DNA of 64,000 nt from Planobispora rosea (GTDB taxonomy: Bacteria; Actinomycetota; Actinomycetes; Streptosporangiales; Streptosporangiaceae). Positions 17,174-25,135 of this stretch are shown in pieces; position 1 is the first letter of the stretch; each line of letters opens with the position of its first letter. The DNA lies in the NCBI RefSeq assembly GCF_014648175.1, contig NZ_BMQP01000008.1, positions 167,676 to 231,675 of the forward strand, read 5' to 3'. The notes beneath the pieces are model-generated. The model was not told where the DNA came from, ran no database searches, and worked only from the letters and a program-made list of their open reading frames with translations. A program made the translations under genes and the position numbers.

Positions 17174-18079
17174 GGCCGGGCGGACCTGGATGATGCCGTC
17201 GCGGCGGATGCGGGTCTCGAAGGACGGCTGCGGCGCGGTCGCGGGACCGTGGGCGACGGACCCGTCCGCCAGGCGGAAGGTGCTCCCGTGCCACGGGCAC
17301 ACCACGCAGGTGTCCCCGTCCTCGGAGACCAGCCGTCCCTGGTGCAGCGGCCCCGCCAGATGCGCGCAGCGGTCGGCGAGCACCGTCACCGCCTCACCCG
17401 CCCGCAGCACGAACAGGTCGATGTAGCCCAGCCGCCGGGCGACCGGGCGGCCGTCCGGCAGGTCCTTCAGCGCGCACAGGTCATGCCAGCCGAGCGGGAC
17501 CAGGTGGGTGACCGACTCGGCGTGGTTGGCGCCGGCGGCCTGCCGGTAGGCCAGGTGGCCGCCCAGGTAGCCGCCCAGGCTCGCCGCCCCCAGGCCCGCG
17601 AACGCCAGCATCCGCCCGGTCCGCTCGCGGCCGGCCAGCCGCATCGCCAGCGACCCGCCGTAGAGGCCGACCGCGGTCAGGTTGGCGATCGCGTGCACGA
17701 ACCCGACCCGCTGCTGCTCCCGGTGGAGGGAGGACCAGTCGGTGATCCCGGCCGCCGCCGTGGGGAGCACGCTGCCGAGCCCGGCGGTGAGCAGCGCCCG
17801 CGTCGCGCGGGGGTCGGCCTTCACCAGGTCGAGCACCGCCGTGCCCAGCAGGCAGCCCAGACTGAATGTGGCGAGCGGAGGATGGAGGGGTTTGCCGAAG
17901 GGCACCCCGTGCAGCACGTCGCGCAACCGGCCGGGGCCGATCCGCTGGCGTACCGCCTTGGCCAGTCCGCGGATCGGCTGGTCGGCTCTCGAAGATCTCT
18001 CAATCCGGCCGGGGAGATCAATCGGGGGCACCATCCGTCTGAGGCTCCGGCGCCCCGTTTTCACTGTTTCCTCCACCAT
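17165..18079 (-). CDS. DUF2231-type membrane domain fused to a Rieske [2Fe-2S] domain
   Basis: A 304-aa protein. Residues about 50-180 form the membrane part with four hydrophobic helices (GKPLHPPLATFSLGCLLGTAVLDL, then FVHAIANLTAVGLYGGSLAMRL and others), as in DUF2231 proteins. The C-terminal 100 residues form a Rieske ferredoxin domain with both cluster motifs: CAHLAGPLHQG (Cys-X-His) and CPWHGSTF (Cys-X2-His). It therefore looks like a membrane-tethered electron-transfer protein. No oxygenase or cytochrome partner is adjacent. GAGGGG precedes the ATG at 18079. Confidence 0.9.
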   Translation of the reverse strand: MVEETVKTGRRSLRRMVPPIDLPGRIERSSRADQPIRGLAKAVRQRIGPGRLRDVLHGVPFGKPLHPPLATFSLGCLLGTAVLDLVKADPRATRALLTAGLGSVLPTAAAGITDWSSLHREQQRVGFVHAIANLTAVGLYGGSLAMRLAGRERTGRMLAFAGLGAASLGGYLGGHLAYRQAAGANHAESVTHLVPLGWHDLCALKDLPDGRPVARRLGYIDLFVLRAGEAVTVLADRCAHLAGPLHQGRLVSEDGDTCVVCPWHGSTFRLADGSVAHGPATAPQPSFETRIRRDGIIQVRPAQA

Positions 18080-18120
18080 CGCCCCCCTCTCAGGTTATAG
18101 GGACCTACCCGGGAACCGCG

Positions 18121-18726
18121 TTATGCACGCTCCAGATGTCCCCGGCTGATGGAGAGTTCAACGATCTCGGTGGCGTAGGCGCCGAGCGTCGGTGACCCCT
18201 CCTCGATGATCTTTACCTTCTCCAGCACCTGCTCGGCCGTCACCTTGTAGAGCGACCAGGTGCCGCCCTCGTTGTGGTGGTTGGCCAGAATCGGCGCGAT
18301 CCGGTCGAGGGCCTTGGCGAAACGGGCCTCGGGGGTCACGCGCTCCTCGAACTCGTCCCAGAGCGCGCGCAACCGTTCGGCCTGGTCCCGGGGGAGCAGG
18401 CCGAAGATGCGGTCGGCGGCCTTGCGCTCGATGCCCAGCTGGGCCTCGACGGCCGGGGTGTCGTAGATGAACGTGTCTCCCGCGTCGATCTCGACGATGT
18501 CGTGGACGAGCAGCATCGCGACGACTCTGTCCAGGTCGATCCCCGGCGGCGCGTGCTCGGCCAGCACCATCGCCAACATGGCCACGTACCACGAGTGCTC
18601 GGCGTCGTTCTCCCGGCGGGACCCGTCCAACAGGGTGTTGCGGCGGACGATCCGTCTGAGCTTGTCGATTTCCATCGCGAAGGCGAGCTGAGCGTGCAGA
18701 CGGTCCTGTTCTGGAGGGGTGGTCAC
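18121..18726 (-). CDS. HD-domain phosphohydrolase (COG1896/YfbR-like)
   Basis: A metal-dependent hydrolase of about 201 aa. The HD-domain ligands appear in RRENDAEHSWYVA (His) and LLVHDIVEIDAGD (His-Asp), with a later conserved KALDRIAPILANHHNEGG. Close relatives such as E. coli YfbR remove phosphate from deoxynucleoside 5'-monophosphates; the substrate here is inferred. The likely start is the GTG at 18726, since upstream residues are not conserved-looking; an ATG further in would cut the first helix. It lies just downstream of the molybdopterin enzyme on the same strand, 50 bp apart. Confidence 0.85.
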   Translation of the reverse strand: MTTPPEQDRLHAQLAFAMEIDKLRRIVRRNTLLDGSRRENDAEHSWYVAMLAMVLAEHAPPGIDLDRVVAMLLVHDIVEIDAGDTFIYDTPAVEAQLGIERKAADRIFGLLPRDQAERLRALWDEFEERVTPEARFAKALDRIAPILANHHNEGGTWSLYKVTAEQVLEKVKIIEEGSPTLGAYATEIVELSISRGHLERA

Positions 18727-18776
18727 CTGCGCAAGCCTAGTCCGAGCCGCGACATGTTTCCCGATCGGCCGTGCTT

Positions 18777-20945
18777 TCAGGCAGGCGTGAGCGTGACCGG
18801 AACCCCGTTGAACACGGCGTTCCCGGAGGGGACGTCGATCCTGGACTCGTCCGTCAGCGCGTTCACGCTGACCCCGGCGTGCTCCGCGGCGACCCGCTGG
18901 ACGGTCCCGGCGTGTCCCCAGCCGTGGGGCAGGCTCACCACCCCGGGCATGATCGACTCGGTGGGCTCCAGCGGCACGGTCAGCTCTCCGGCCGCGCTGC
19001 GCACCACGGCGTGACCGTCGAGCCCGAGCCGGGCCACATCCTGCGGGTTGATCTGCAGCGTGCACCGGTTGCTCCCGCCGACCAGCGGCCCCACGTTGTG
19101 CAGCCAGCTGTTGTTGGACCGCAGGTGCCGCCGCCCGATCAGCACGATCTCCGCGGGCGGTACGGCCAGCCGCTCGCGGAGCCGTACGACATCCTCGGCC
19201 AGCTGCGGCGGGGCCAGCTCCACCCGTCCCGAGGCGGTGCACACCATCTCCGGCAGGCGGGGCTCCAGCGGGCCGAGGTCGAGCCCGTGCGGGTGCTCCC
19301 GGAGCGCGGCCAGCGACAGCCCGTAGGGGCCCAGCTTGAGCATGGCGTCCAGCCGCAGCTCCGCCCCGCTCTCCCCGTCCAGCGCGGCGCGCAGTTCGGC
19401 GACGTCCTGACCCTCGACGGGCGAGCCCGGCGTCTCGACCGCCCTGCGCAACATCTGGTCGAGGATCAGCTCGTCCAGCAGGGCGGGGTCGGCGTCCGCG
19501 CCCTGCCCGGAGGCGATCATCGCCAACCTGGCCAGGATCTCCGCCTCCGAGGGGCGTCCCGGCTCCGGCGGCAGCACCGGCGGGGAGAACCGGGCGTAGT
19601 TGCGCACGGCCACGAACAGCAGGGACAGGTCGTAGTGCGGCGAGCGCAGCACCGGGGGCGGCGGGAGGATGACGTGCGCGTGCCGGGTCGTCTCGTTGAG
19701 GTAGGGGTCGACGGAGACCATGAACTCCAGACCGGCGAAGGCCCGGTCCAGCCGGGTGCCGTTCGGCGCCGACAACACCGGGTTGCCCGCCACCGTGACC
19801 AGCGCCCTGACCTGGCCCTCGCCAGGCGTCTCGATCTCGTCGGCGAGGGTGGCCACCGGCAGCTCGCCGTTGGCCTCCGGCAGGCCGCGCACCCGGCTGT
19901 GCCAGCGTCCTGTGCGGTACGGCCTGCTCCTGCGGCCGATCTCGACGGCGGTCTTGGCGAACATGACCCCGCCGGGGCGGTCGAGGTTGCCGGTCAGAAC
20001 GTTGATCACGTCCACCAGCCACTGGGCGACGGTGCCGAACTCGGCGGTGCAGGTGCCGATGCGGGCGTAGACGGCGGCCGTGGGGGCGTCGGCCAGCTCG
20101 CGCGCCAGCCGCGTGATGACGTCGGCGGGCACCCCGCAGATCTCGGCCACGGCCTTGGGGGAGAACTCCTCGGCCAGCTCGCGGATCCGCTCCAGGCCCT
20201 CGACCGCGACGCCGACCGAGGTGAGGTTCTCGGCGAAGAGGGTGTGGACGATGCCGAACAGCAGGTAGGCGTCGGTGCCGGGCCGGACGAAAACGTGTTC
20301 GTCGGCGAGGGCGGCGGTGCGCGTGCGGCGCGGGTCGACGACCACGAACCGGCCGCCGCGCCGGCGCAGGGCCTTCAGCCGGCCGGGGAAGTCGGGGGCG
20401 GTGCAGAGCGAGCCGTTGGACTCCAGCGGGTTGGCGCCGAGCATCAGCAGGTAGTCCGTACGGTCCAGGTCGGGCACCGGGATGGCGAGCGGGTCGCCGA
20501 ACATCAGGCCACAGGAGACGTGTTTGGGCATCTGGTCGGCGGTGCTGGCGGAGAAGATGTTCCGGGTGCCGAGGGCCTTGATCAGCGGAGGGTTGTACAG
20601 GGCCCCGGCCATGGTGTGCGCGTTCGGGTTGCCGAGGTAGATCGCCAGGGCCTGGCGGCCGTGGGCCTCGACCACGCCGGACAGGCCGCGTTCGACGGCG
20701 CGGAAGGCCTCCTCCCAGGTGACCTCGCGCCACCGGCCGTCGCCGTCGCGGACCATCGGGGCGCGCAACCGGTCGGGGTCCTCGTCGAGGGCGCCGAGGC
20801 TGGCCCCCTTGGGGCAGATGAAACCCCTGGAGAAGGGGTCGTCGGGGTCACCCTTGACCGAGACGACGTGCCCGGTGTCGTCGAGTGTGAGCCGCAGGCC
20901 GCACACGGCCTCACAGAGGGGACAGGTCCGGTGCGCGGTTCTCAT
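18777..20945 (-). CDS. Molybdopterin-dependent oxidoreductase with N-terminal [4Fe-4S] cluster
   Basis: A 722-aa catalytic subunit of the DMSO reductase/formate dehydrogenase superfamily. Cysteines 8, 11, 15 and 44 give the C-X2-C-X3-C-X28-C pattern of the N-terminal iron-sulfur cluster, followed by CPKGASL. Moco-binding segments include YLGNPNAHT, LMLGANPLESNGS and the C-terminal domain starting LIGRRHLRSNNSWLHN. There is no twin-arginine signal, so it should be cytoplasmic. No FdhB-like or membrane subunit gene is nearby. The start at 20945 is set by AGGAG five bases upstream; the GTG at 20951 overlaps that site. The substrate is unknown; relatives in actinomycetes are annotated only as oxidoreductases. 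Confidence 0.92.
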   Translation of the reverse strand: MRTAHRTCPLCEAVCGLRLTLDDTGHVVSVKGDPDDPFSRGFICPKGASLGALDEDPDRLRAPMVRDGDGRWREVTWEEAFRAVERGLSGVVEAHGRQALAIYLGNPNAHTMAGALYNPPLIKALGTRNIFSASTADQMPKHVSCGLMFGDPLAIPVPDLDRTDYLLMLGANPLESNGSLCTAPDFPGRLKALRRRGGRFVVVDPRRTRTAALADEHVFVRPGTDAYLLFGIVHTLFAENLTSVGVAVEGLERIRELAEEFSPKAVAEICGVPADVITRLARELADAPTAAVYARIGTCTAEFGTVAQWLVDVINVLTGNLDRPGGVMFAKTAVEIGRRSRPYRTGRWHSRVRGLPEANGELPVATLADEIETPGEGQVRALVTVAGNPVLSAPNGTRLDRAFAGLEFMVSVDPYLNETTRHAHVILPPPPVLRSPHYDLSLLFVAVRNYARFSPPVLPPEPGRPSEAEILARLAMIASGQGADADPALLDELILDQMLRRAVETPGSPVEGQDVAELRAALDGESGAELRLDAMLKLGPYGLSLAALREHPHGLDLGPLEPRLPEMVCTASGRVELAPPQLAEDVVRLRERLAVPPAEIVLIGRRHLRSNNSWLHNVGPLVGGSNRCTLQINPQDVARLGLDGHAVVRSAAGELTVPLEPTESIMPGVVSLPHGWGHAGTVQRVAAEHAGVSVNALTDESRIDVPSGNAVFNGVPVTLTPA

Positions 20946-21000
20946 GGGCACTCCTGAGTTCGGCGAATGAACTCATCATTCCCGCTACCGGGGACGAAAG

Positions 21001-21029
21001 GAAGCCCCGGAGCAGGTCTCCGGGGCTTC
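21001..21029 (-). terminator. Perfect 12-bp hairpin terminator
   Basis: Arms GAAGCCCCGGAG (21001-21012) and 21018-21029 pair perfectly around a five-base loop. Read on the minus strand it is followed by CTTTC, so it probably ends the transcript of the 80-aa gene at 21163-21405. Confidence 0.7.
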
Positions 21030-21162
21030 CCCGGGCGGTCACGCCGGCCGGGGGAGGCGGCGCCTCCGCGGTTCCCCTCCGGTCTCGCGCGACCGCTTCC
21101 GAGGGGTGGTCCAACCGGTCTCGCCCCGGCCGTCCAGCGGCCGGTGGAGGACGTTGCGGCGG

Positions 21163-21405
21163 TTACGCGGCGACATTCCCGCTCACGCTCTCCGCGTAGA
21201 CCTCCGCGTATATGCGTTCGGCCTTCTGCAGGTCGAACAGGGGATTACGGTAGTGCCGGCCCCCGAATCCGGTCTTTTTAACGGTCCAACCGAGCCGGTA
21301 GGCCCATTCGTCCTGGTCCATGCAGAGTTCTTGGTCGGCCCGGTCGATCTGGTGAAGGACCCAGATTTTGACCCTGGAGATCCCGTTGGTACCGTGAAAA
21401 TGCAT
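21163..21405 (-). CDS. Small hypothetical protein, 80 aa, divergent from the WhiJ-like gene
   Basis: AAGGAG seven bases before the ATG at 21405 decides the start. The protein is soluble and rich in aromatic and charged residues (MHFHGTNGISRVKIWVLHQ, MDQDEWAYRLGWTVKKTGFGG, HYRNPLFDLQKAERIYAEVYAE). I do not recognise a family. A perfect hairpin follows the stop. It shares an unusually long (647 bp), AT-richer intergenic region with the WhiJ-like regulator, with palindromes that suggest joint control. Confidence 0.7.
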   Translation of the reverse strand: MHFHGTNGISRVKIWVLHQIDRADQELCMDQDEWAYRLGWTVKKTGFGGRHYRNPLFDLQKAERIYAEVYAESVSGNVAA

Positions 21406-21722
21406 GGGAGGCTCCTTTCGTGGCGTCGATGCGGAGCTCTTTCGGCAACCGGGCTGGTGGCCGCCGGCCCGGTGCGTCCTTCGCCCGTTCAGGGCTTTCG
21501 CGATCACTTCGTGCGATCGTTTGTGAGATCGGATGTGTGCGACTGTGAGCCGTCGTGCGCTGCTTCCTTCTGCTCCCCCGTCTGCCTCCCGTGGTCGTCG
21601 GCGAGCCTGAGACGATCTGACGATCTCGCCTGGCAGGGCCCCTAAGCAGATAGTCCTCCCGTATGTCAAATGCCGCAATACCTTCTACGGAAATATCGGG
21701 GAAGTTGGAGTGCAATCCTTCG

Positions 21723-21733
21723 TGCAACTTGCA
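21723..21733. promoter_or_regulatory. Palindrome TGCAACTTGCA, copy 1
   Basis: Perfect 5-bp arms around a central C. The identical site recurs at 21941-21951. Two copies in front of a DNA-binding regulator gene suggest an operator for that regulator or a relative. Confidence 0.55.
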
Positions 21734-21940
21734 TCGGAACATGCCGACGGGCCGCGGATCCAGTGACGGGAGCGACGTGAGAGGGACGAAGAATACGTGG
21801 GGCGAATGGTCCCGGAATTCGTGAAAAATCTTCATGCGAGTCCGTAACCTGCGCGGAGGCTCTCTAGACAACCGGCTGCTCCGTGAAGTCCAGGGTGCGG
21901 GAAGTCTGAGAACCGCAGAAGAAATGGCCGCAGCATTCCG

Positions 21941-21951
21941 TGCAACTTGCA
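21941..21951. promoter_or_regulatory. Palindrome TGCAACTTGCA, copy 2
   Basis: Identical to the site at 21723-21733, including two preceding bases. It lies about 100 bp before the WhiJ-like start codon. Confidence 0.55.
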
Positions 21952-21962
21952 GTGTACGATGA

Positions 21963-21992
21963 GCCCGAGATCCTCCGAGGAGGCTCTCGGGC
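21963..21992 (+). promoter_or_regulatory. 14-bp-stem hairpin in the leader of the WhiJ-like gene
   Basis: GCCCGAGA (21963-21970) pairs with 21985-21992 and CCTCC (21972-21976) with GGAGG (21979-21983), with one mismatch and a GA loop. No T run follows, so it looks more like a leader structure or attenuator than a plain terminator. Confidence 0.5.
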
Positions 21993-22052
21993 AACCCTGC
22001 GGTGGTACGGCTTCACAGCGGTACGGCTTCGCATCGGTGAGGGGGGAGGACA

Positions 22053-22910
22053 GTGCTCGAACGCGGCAGTCCGACCGTTCGCCGGCTCAGGCTCGGTCAG
22101 GAGTTGCGCCGGCTGCGTGAACGCCGCGCCCTCAGCGGTGAAGACGTCGCGACGCGATTGAAATGGTCGGCGTCCAAGGTGAGCCGGATCGAGAATGCCA
22201 AGACGATGCCGCGCCGGAGCGACGTCGAGGCTCTCGCCGAGCTGTACGAGGTGGAGGAGACCCGGCGGCAGGAGTTACTTGATCTTCACCGGGACGCGAC
22301 CCGGAGAGGATGGTGGGAGGACTACTCTGAGTCCCTGTCCCCAGAACTCATCACCTTGCTGGGGCTGGAGGCGGAGGCGACATCGGCGCTGAACTGGGAA
22401 CCCCAGGTTGTGCCGGGTCTGCTCCAGACCGAAGACTACGCCCGCGAGGTCACCCGTGCCATGCAGGCCGTTATGCGGATTCCGCCGGGTGAGCTCCGTG
22501 ATCTGGTCAAGGCGCGCATGGCTCGACAGGATCTCCTCAGAGGCGTGGACCCGCTCAGGCTCTGGGTGGTTCTGGACGAGTCGGTGCTGCTGCGCCGCTT
22601 CGGCGGCGCGACCGTGATGCGCGAACAGCTTGAACGCCTGATCGAGTGGTCCAGAATGCCGAACATTCGGGTGCAGGTGTTGCCGTTGAGCGGTCTGAGT
22701 CCGATCAATACTGGTTCTTTCCTGCATCTCTCGTTTCCAGAGTTCCATGACATGGTCTATCTGGAGGCGCTCCACGAATCGCGTTTCGTGGAGAACGAGA
22801 AACTGGTCTATGACTATGAGATCGCCTTCAGCCAGCTTCAGGCTGAGGCGTTCGGCGTCGACGCGTCCAGGGAGCTCATCGAAAGCGTTATAGCAGAACG
22901 TTGGAGATAG
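22053..22910 (+). CDS. WhiJ-like XRE-family regulator (HTH plus DUF5753)
   Basis: A 285-aa regulator. The N-terminal HTH reads LGQELRRLRERRALSGEDVATRLKWSASKVSRIENAK-like (residues about 10-45). The rest matches the DUF5753 sensory domain: NWEPQVVPGLLQTEDYARE, LVKARMARQDLL, WVVLDESVLLRRFGG and IRVQVLPLSG. This architecture is that of the many WhiJ-type proteins of sporulating actinomycetes, which work with a small DUF397 partner, found here 74 bp downstream. GGGGGGAGGA precedes the GTG start. Signals and targets are unknown; the palindromes upstream are candidate binding sites. Confidence 0.9.
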   Translation: MLERGSPTVRRLRLGQELRRLRERRALSGEDVATRLKWSASKVSRIENAKTMPRRSDVEALAELYEVEETRRQELLDLHRDATRRGWWEDYSESLSPELITLLGLEAEATSALNWEPQVVPGLLQTEDYAREVTRAMQAVMRIPPGELRDLVKARMARQDLLRGVDPLRLWVVLDESVLLRRFGGATVMREQLERLIEWSRMPNIRVQVLPLSGLSPINTGSFLHLSFPEFHDMVYLEALHESRFVENEKLVYDYEIAFSQLQAEAFGVDASRELIESVIAERWR

Positions 22911-22984
22911 CATCCTTCCCGCACCATGGGGTGGTCGTCCCGGAGGGAACCGAAGATGCTTCCGCCGCAAAGAGAGAACGCAAC

Positions 22985-23188
22985 ATGATTGATTCCGATT
23001 TTTCGGGTGCCGTATGGAGAAAGAGCAGCCGGAGCTCGCTGGGGAACTGTGTGGAGGTCTCCCGGCTCTCCGGTGGGCAGATCGGCGTCCGGGACAGCAA
23101 GGCCCCTGAAGCCGCGGCCCTGGTTTTCACCCCGGCCGAGTGGGAGGCGTTCATCGCCGGAGTGAAGGACGGCGAGTTCGACCTGTAG
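22985..23188 (+). CDS. DUF397 family small protein, 67 aa
   Basis: A typical DUF397 protein: WRKSSRSSLGNCVEVSR near the start, GQIGVRDSKAPE in the middle and FTPAEWEAFIAGVKDGEFD at the end. DUF397 genes usually sit next to a WhiJ-like HTH gene, as here, and in Streptomyces such pairs modulate development. The ATG at 22985 is chosen because the sequence before it lacks the family pattern. The stop codon lies inside a 17-bp tandem duplication. Confidence 0.9.
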   Translation: MIDSDFSGAVWRKSSRSSLGNCVEVSRLSGGQIGVRDSKAPEAAALVFTPAEWEAFIAGVKDGEFDL

Positions 23189-23217
23189 CAACGGAAATCC
23201 TGTAGCAACGGAAACCC
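23184..23217 (+). repeat. 17-bp tandem duplication over the DUF397 stop codon
   Basis: Units 23184-23200 and 23201-23217 differ at one base. The first unit contains the TAG stop (23186-23188), so the duplication lies just outside the coding sequence. Confidence 0.85.
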
Positions 23218-23250
23218 TGGAGCAGGAGACCCCGTGACAAGGGGAGCAGA

Positions 23251-23285
23251 GCGGCTCCCCGCTGCGCCGCCAGCGTGGGAGCCGC
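23251..23285. terminator. Hairpin terminator between DUF397 gene and fur-like gene
   Basis: Left arm 23251-23264 pairs with 23271-23285 with a single bulged base; the loop is six bases. It separates two convergent genes. Confidence 0.65.
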
Positions 23286-23329
23286 CGTGAGGCCACCGGG
23301 TCTCCTGCCGCCCTCGCCTCACGGGGCTG

Positions 23330-23770
23330 TCAGCGGCAGGCGGGGCAGACGCCCCAGTAGGTGACGTCCGCCTCGTCGACGAGGTATCCGGCGTCGGAGG
23401 CCGGGTCGAGGCAGGGCGCGTGCCCCACGGCGCAGTCGACGTCCGTGACCCGGCCGCACCGGCGGCAGACGAGATGGTGATGGTTGTCTCCCACCCGGGT
23501 CTCGTAGCGGGCGGGACTGCCCGCCGGTTCGATCCGGCGGAGCAGCCCCTTGCCGTGCAACGCGTTCAGGGAGTCGTAGACGGCCTGCAGGGAGACCTGG
23601 CCGACCCGTTGCAGTACGCCCTGGTGGATGGTCTCCACGTCGAGGTGGTCGCCTTCCCGGACGGTCTGCAGGATCGCCAGCCGGGCCGCGGTCACCCGCA
23701 GTCCGGCCCGGCGGAGCAGGTCGCCGTCTTCGGCCGCCTTCGGCTCGGGCCGCGAACGTGAATTCTTCAA
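23330..23770 (-). CDS. Fur-family metalloregulator (FurA/CatR-like)
   Basis: A 146-aa iron- or peroxide-responsive repressor type. The N-terminal winged helix reads LLRRAGLRVTAARLAILQTV and SLQAVYDSLNALHGKGLLRRIE. The metal region has HHHLVCRRCGRVTDVD and a C-terminal CPAC, giving the two CXXC pairs of a structural zinc site. The start must be TTG at 23770; no ATG or GTG fits, and GGAGGAG lies nine bases upstream. FurA-type genes usually precede katG, but no catalase gene is here. It is divergent from a CapA lipoprotein gene. Confidence 0.9.
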   Translation of the reverse strand: MKNSRSRPEPKAAEDGDLLRRAGLRVTAARLAILQTVREGDHLDVETIHQGVLQRVGQVSLQAVYDSLNALHGKGLLRRIEPAGSPARYETRVGDNHHHLVCRRCGRVTDVDCAVGHAPCLDPASDAGYLVDEADVTYWGVCPACR

Positions 23771-23859
23771 CTTTTAGATCTCCTCCAGCCTAGATGGACG
23801 GATTTCCCGACGGGCGAGTTGTCCCCTACACCGCACACGAGATGGCATGCTCGATAGCG

Positions 23860-24966
23860 ATGAACACGTATACCCGCCGTCTCGGGGTGGCCTTCGCCGC
23901 CACCGCCTCCGTTCTGCTCGCCGCCGCCTGTTCGGCAGCCGAGTCCGCCAGTCCGGGGGCGGCGCCGGACGTCGCGGAGAAGCCGACCACCCCGGCCGAG
24001 CCCACCCCCACCCCCGAGCGCAGGCCGTACACCATCTCCTTCGGTGGTGACGTGCACTTCGAGGGGGTCCTCAGGACCCGCCTCAACTCGAACGCGCGCA
24101 CCGCGATGGGGCCGATCGCCTCGGTGCTGCGCAAGGCCGACCTCGCCATGGTGAACCTGGAGACCGCCATCACCACCGGAGGTACCCCCGCTCCCGGCAA
24201 GCAGTACACCTTCCGGGCTCCCGCCAGCGCGCTCACCGCGCTGAAGGCGGCCGGGGTGGACGTGGCGTCCATGGCCAACAACCACGGCATGGACTACATG
24301 GAGAGCGGGCTGGCCGACTCGCTGGCCGCGATCAAGCGCGCGAAGTTCCCGATGGTGGGCGTCGGCAAGAACGAGGCCGAGGCGTACAGGCCGTGGCGGA
24401 CGACCGTCAACGGCAACCGGGTGGCGATCATCGGTGCGACCCAGGTGCTCGACGCCGAGTTCATCTCCTCCTGGACGGCCTCGGGCGACAAGGGCGGGCT
24501 GGCCTCCGCCAAGAACGAGGCGCGGCTCATCCAGGAGGTGCGCAGGGCACGGCGCACCTCCGACACCGTCATCGTGCACCTGCACTGGGGCACCGAGCTG
24601 CAGAAGTGCCCGAACGAGGCGCAGCGGGGCCTGGCTCCCAAGCTGGTCGCGGCCGGGGCCGACGTGATCGTGGGCGGGCACGCGCACATCCTGCTCGGCG
24701 GCGGTTACCTGAAGAACGCCTACGTCAACTACGGCCTGGGCAACTTCGTCTTCTACAACTGGGGGCCGGAGACCGGCAGGACCGGCGTGCTCACTCTGAC
24801 GATCAACGGTCGCCAGGTGCTCAAGGACCAGTGGACCCCGGCCACCATCCAGGGCGGTGTGCCGGTTCCGCTCACCGGGACCGCCCGTCAGCAGGCCGTC
24901 ACGGGCTGGAAGGCGCTGCGCGGGTGCACGGGGCTGGCCGCGAAGCCGCGTCCGCTGACCGACTGA
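23860..24966 (+). CDS. CapA-family lipoprotein (metallophosphatase fold)
   Basis: A 368-aa lipoprotein; the lipobox LLAAAC follows a short basic N-terminus at the ATG 23860. A Thr/Pro/Glu-rich linker precedes the CapA domain, related to PgsA of poly-gamma-glutamate synthesis. Conserved motifs include ISFGGDVHFEG, VNLETAIT, MANNHGMDYMESGL, VHLHWGTEL, VGGHAHILLGG and NYGLGNFVFYN, with the Asp, Asn and His residues of the calcineurin-like metal centre. No other capsule gene is present, so its role in the cell envelope is undefined. Confidence 0.9.
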   Translation: MNTYTRRLGVAFAATASVLLAAACSAAESASPGAAPDVAEKPTTPAEPTPTPERRPYTISFGGDVHFEGVLRTRLNSNARTAMGPIASVLRKADLAMVNLETAITTGGTPAPGKQYTFRAPASALTALKAAGVDVASMANNHGMDYMESGLADSLAAIKRAKFPMVGVGKNEAEAYRPWRTTVNGNRVAIIGATQVLDAEFISSWTASGDKGGLASAKNEARLIQEVRRARRTSDTVIVHLHWGTELQKCPNEAQRGLAPKLVAAGADVIVGGHAHILLGGGYLKNAYVNYGLGNFVFYNWGPETGRTGVLTLTINGRQVLKDQWTPATIQGGVPVPLTGTARQQAVTGWKALRGCTGLAAKPRPLTD

Positions 24967-25100
24967 CGGGGATCGGCCGGTGACGCGCGCAGTATCAGCC
25001 GGTCGGCGGTATGCGTAGTGGTGGTCGTTCGGCGGTGCGAATCGGTGGTTTCCCTCGATCGCCTGATAGCCGGGCAAATCATCTGATTGGCTCAGAGGGC

Positions 25101-25129
25101 CTGACCCGGAGGGAACGGGCAGGCAAGAT
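25101..25129 (+). promoter_or_regulatory. Promoter for the TetR gene, probably leaderless
   Basis: CTGACC (25101-25106), a 17-base spacer and CAAGAT (25124-25129). The -10 hexamer ends six bases before the GTG at 25136 and no Shine-Dalgarno sequence is visible, so the mRNA probably begins at the start codon. Confidence 0.5.
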
Positions 25130-25135
25130 GGTGGG

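Larger units (their letters stand above)
21406..22052. other. 647-bp regulatory interval between the 80-aa gene and the WhiJ-like gene
   Basis: No gene is supported here. Base composition is less GC-rich than the surroundings. The interval contains two identical 13-bp segments CGTGCAACTTGCA (21721-21733 and 21939-21951), a 30-bp hairpin at 21963-21992, and two related segments with GGAGGCTCTC (near 21856 and 21979) that look like a partial duplication. Confidence 0.6.

Noticed and set aside
18121..20733. 870-codon frame joining the HD protein to upstream sequence
   Set aside because: Only the last 201 codons match the HD family. The rest is an out-of-frame reading of the molybdopterin gene, not a fusion.
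23515..23545. tRNA-like T-loop sequence GGTTCGATCC
   Set aside because: It lies inside the fur-like coding sequence with conserved protein motifs, and no cloverleaf can be drawn around it.
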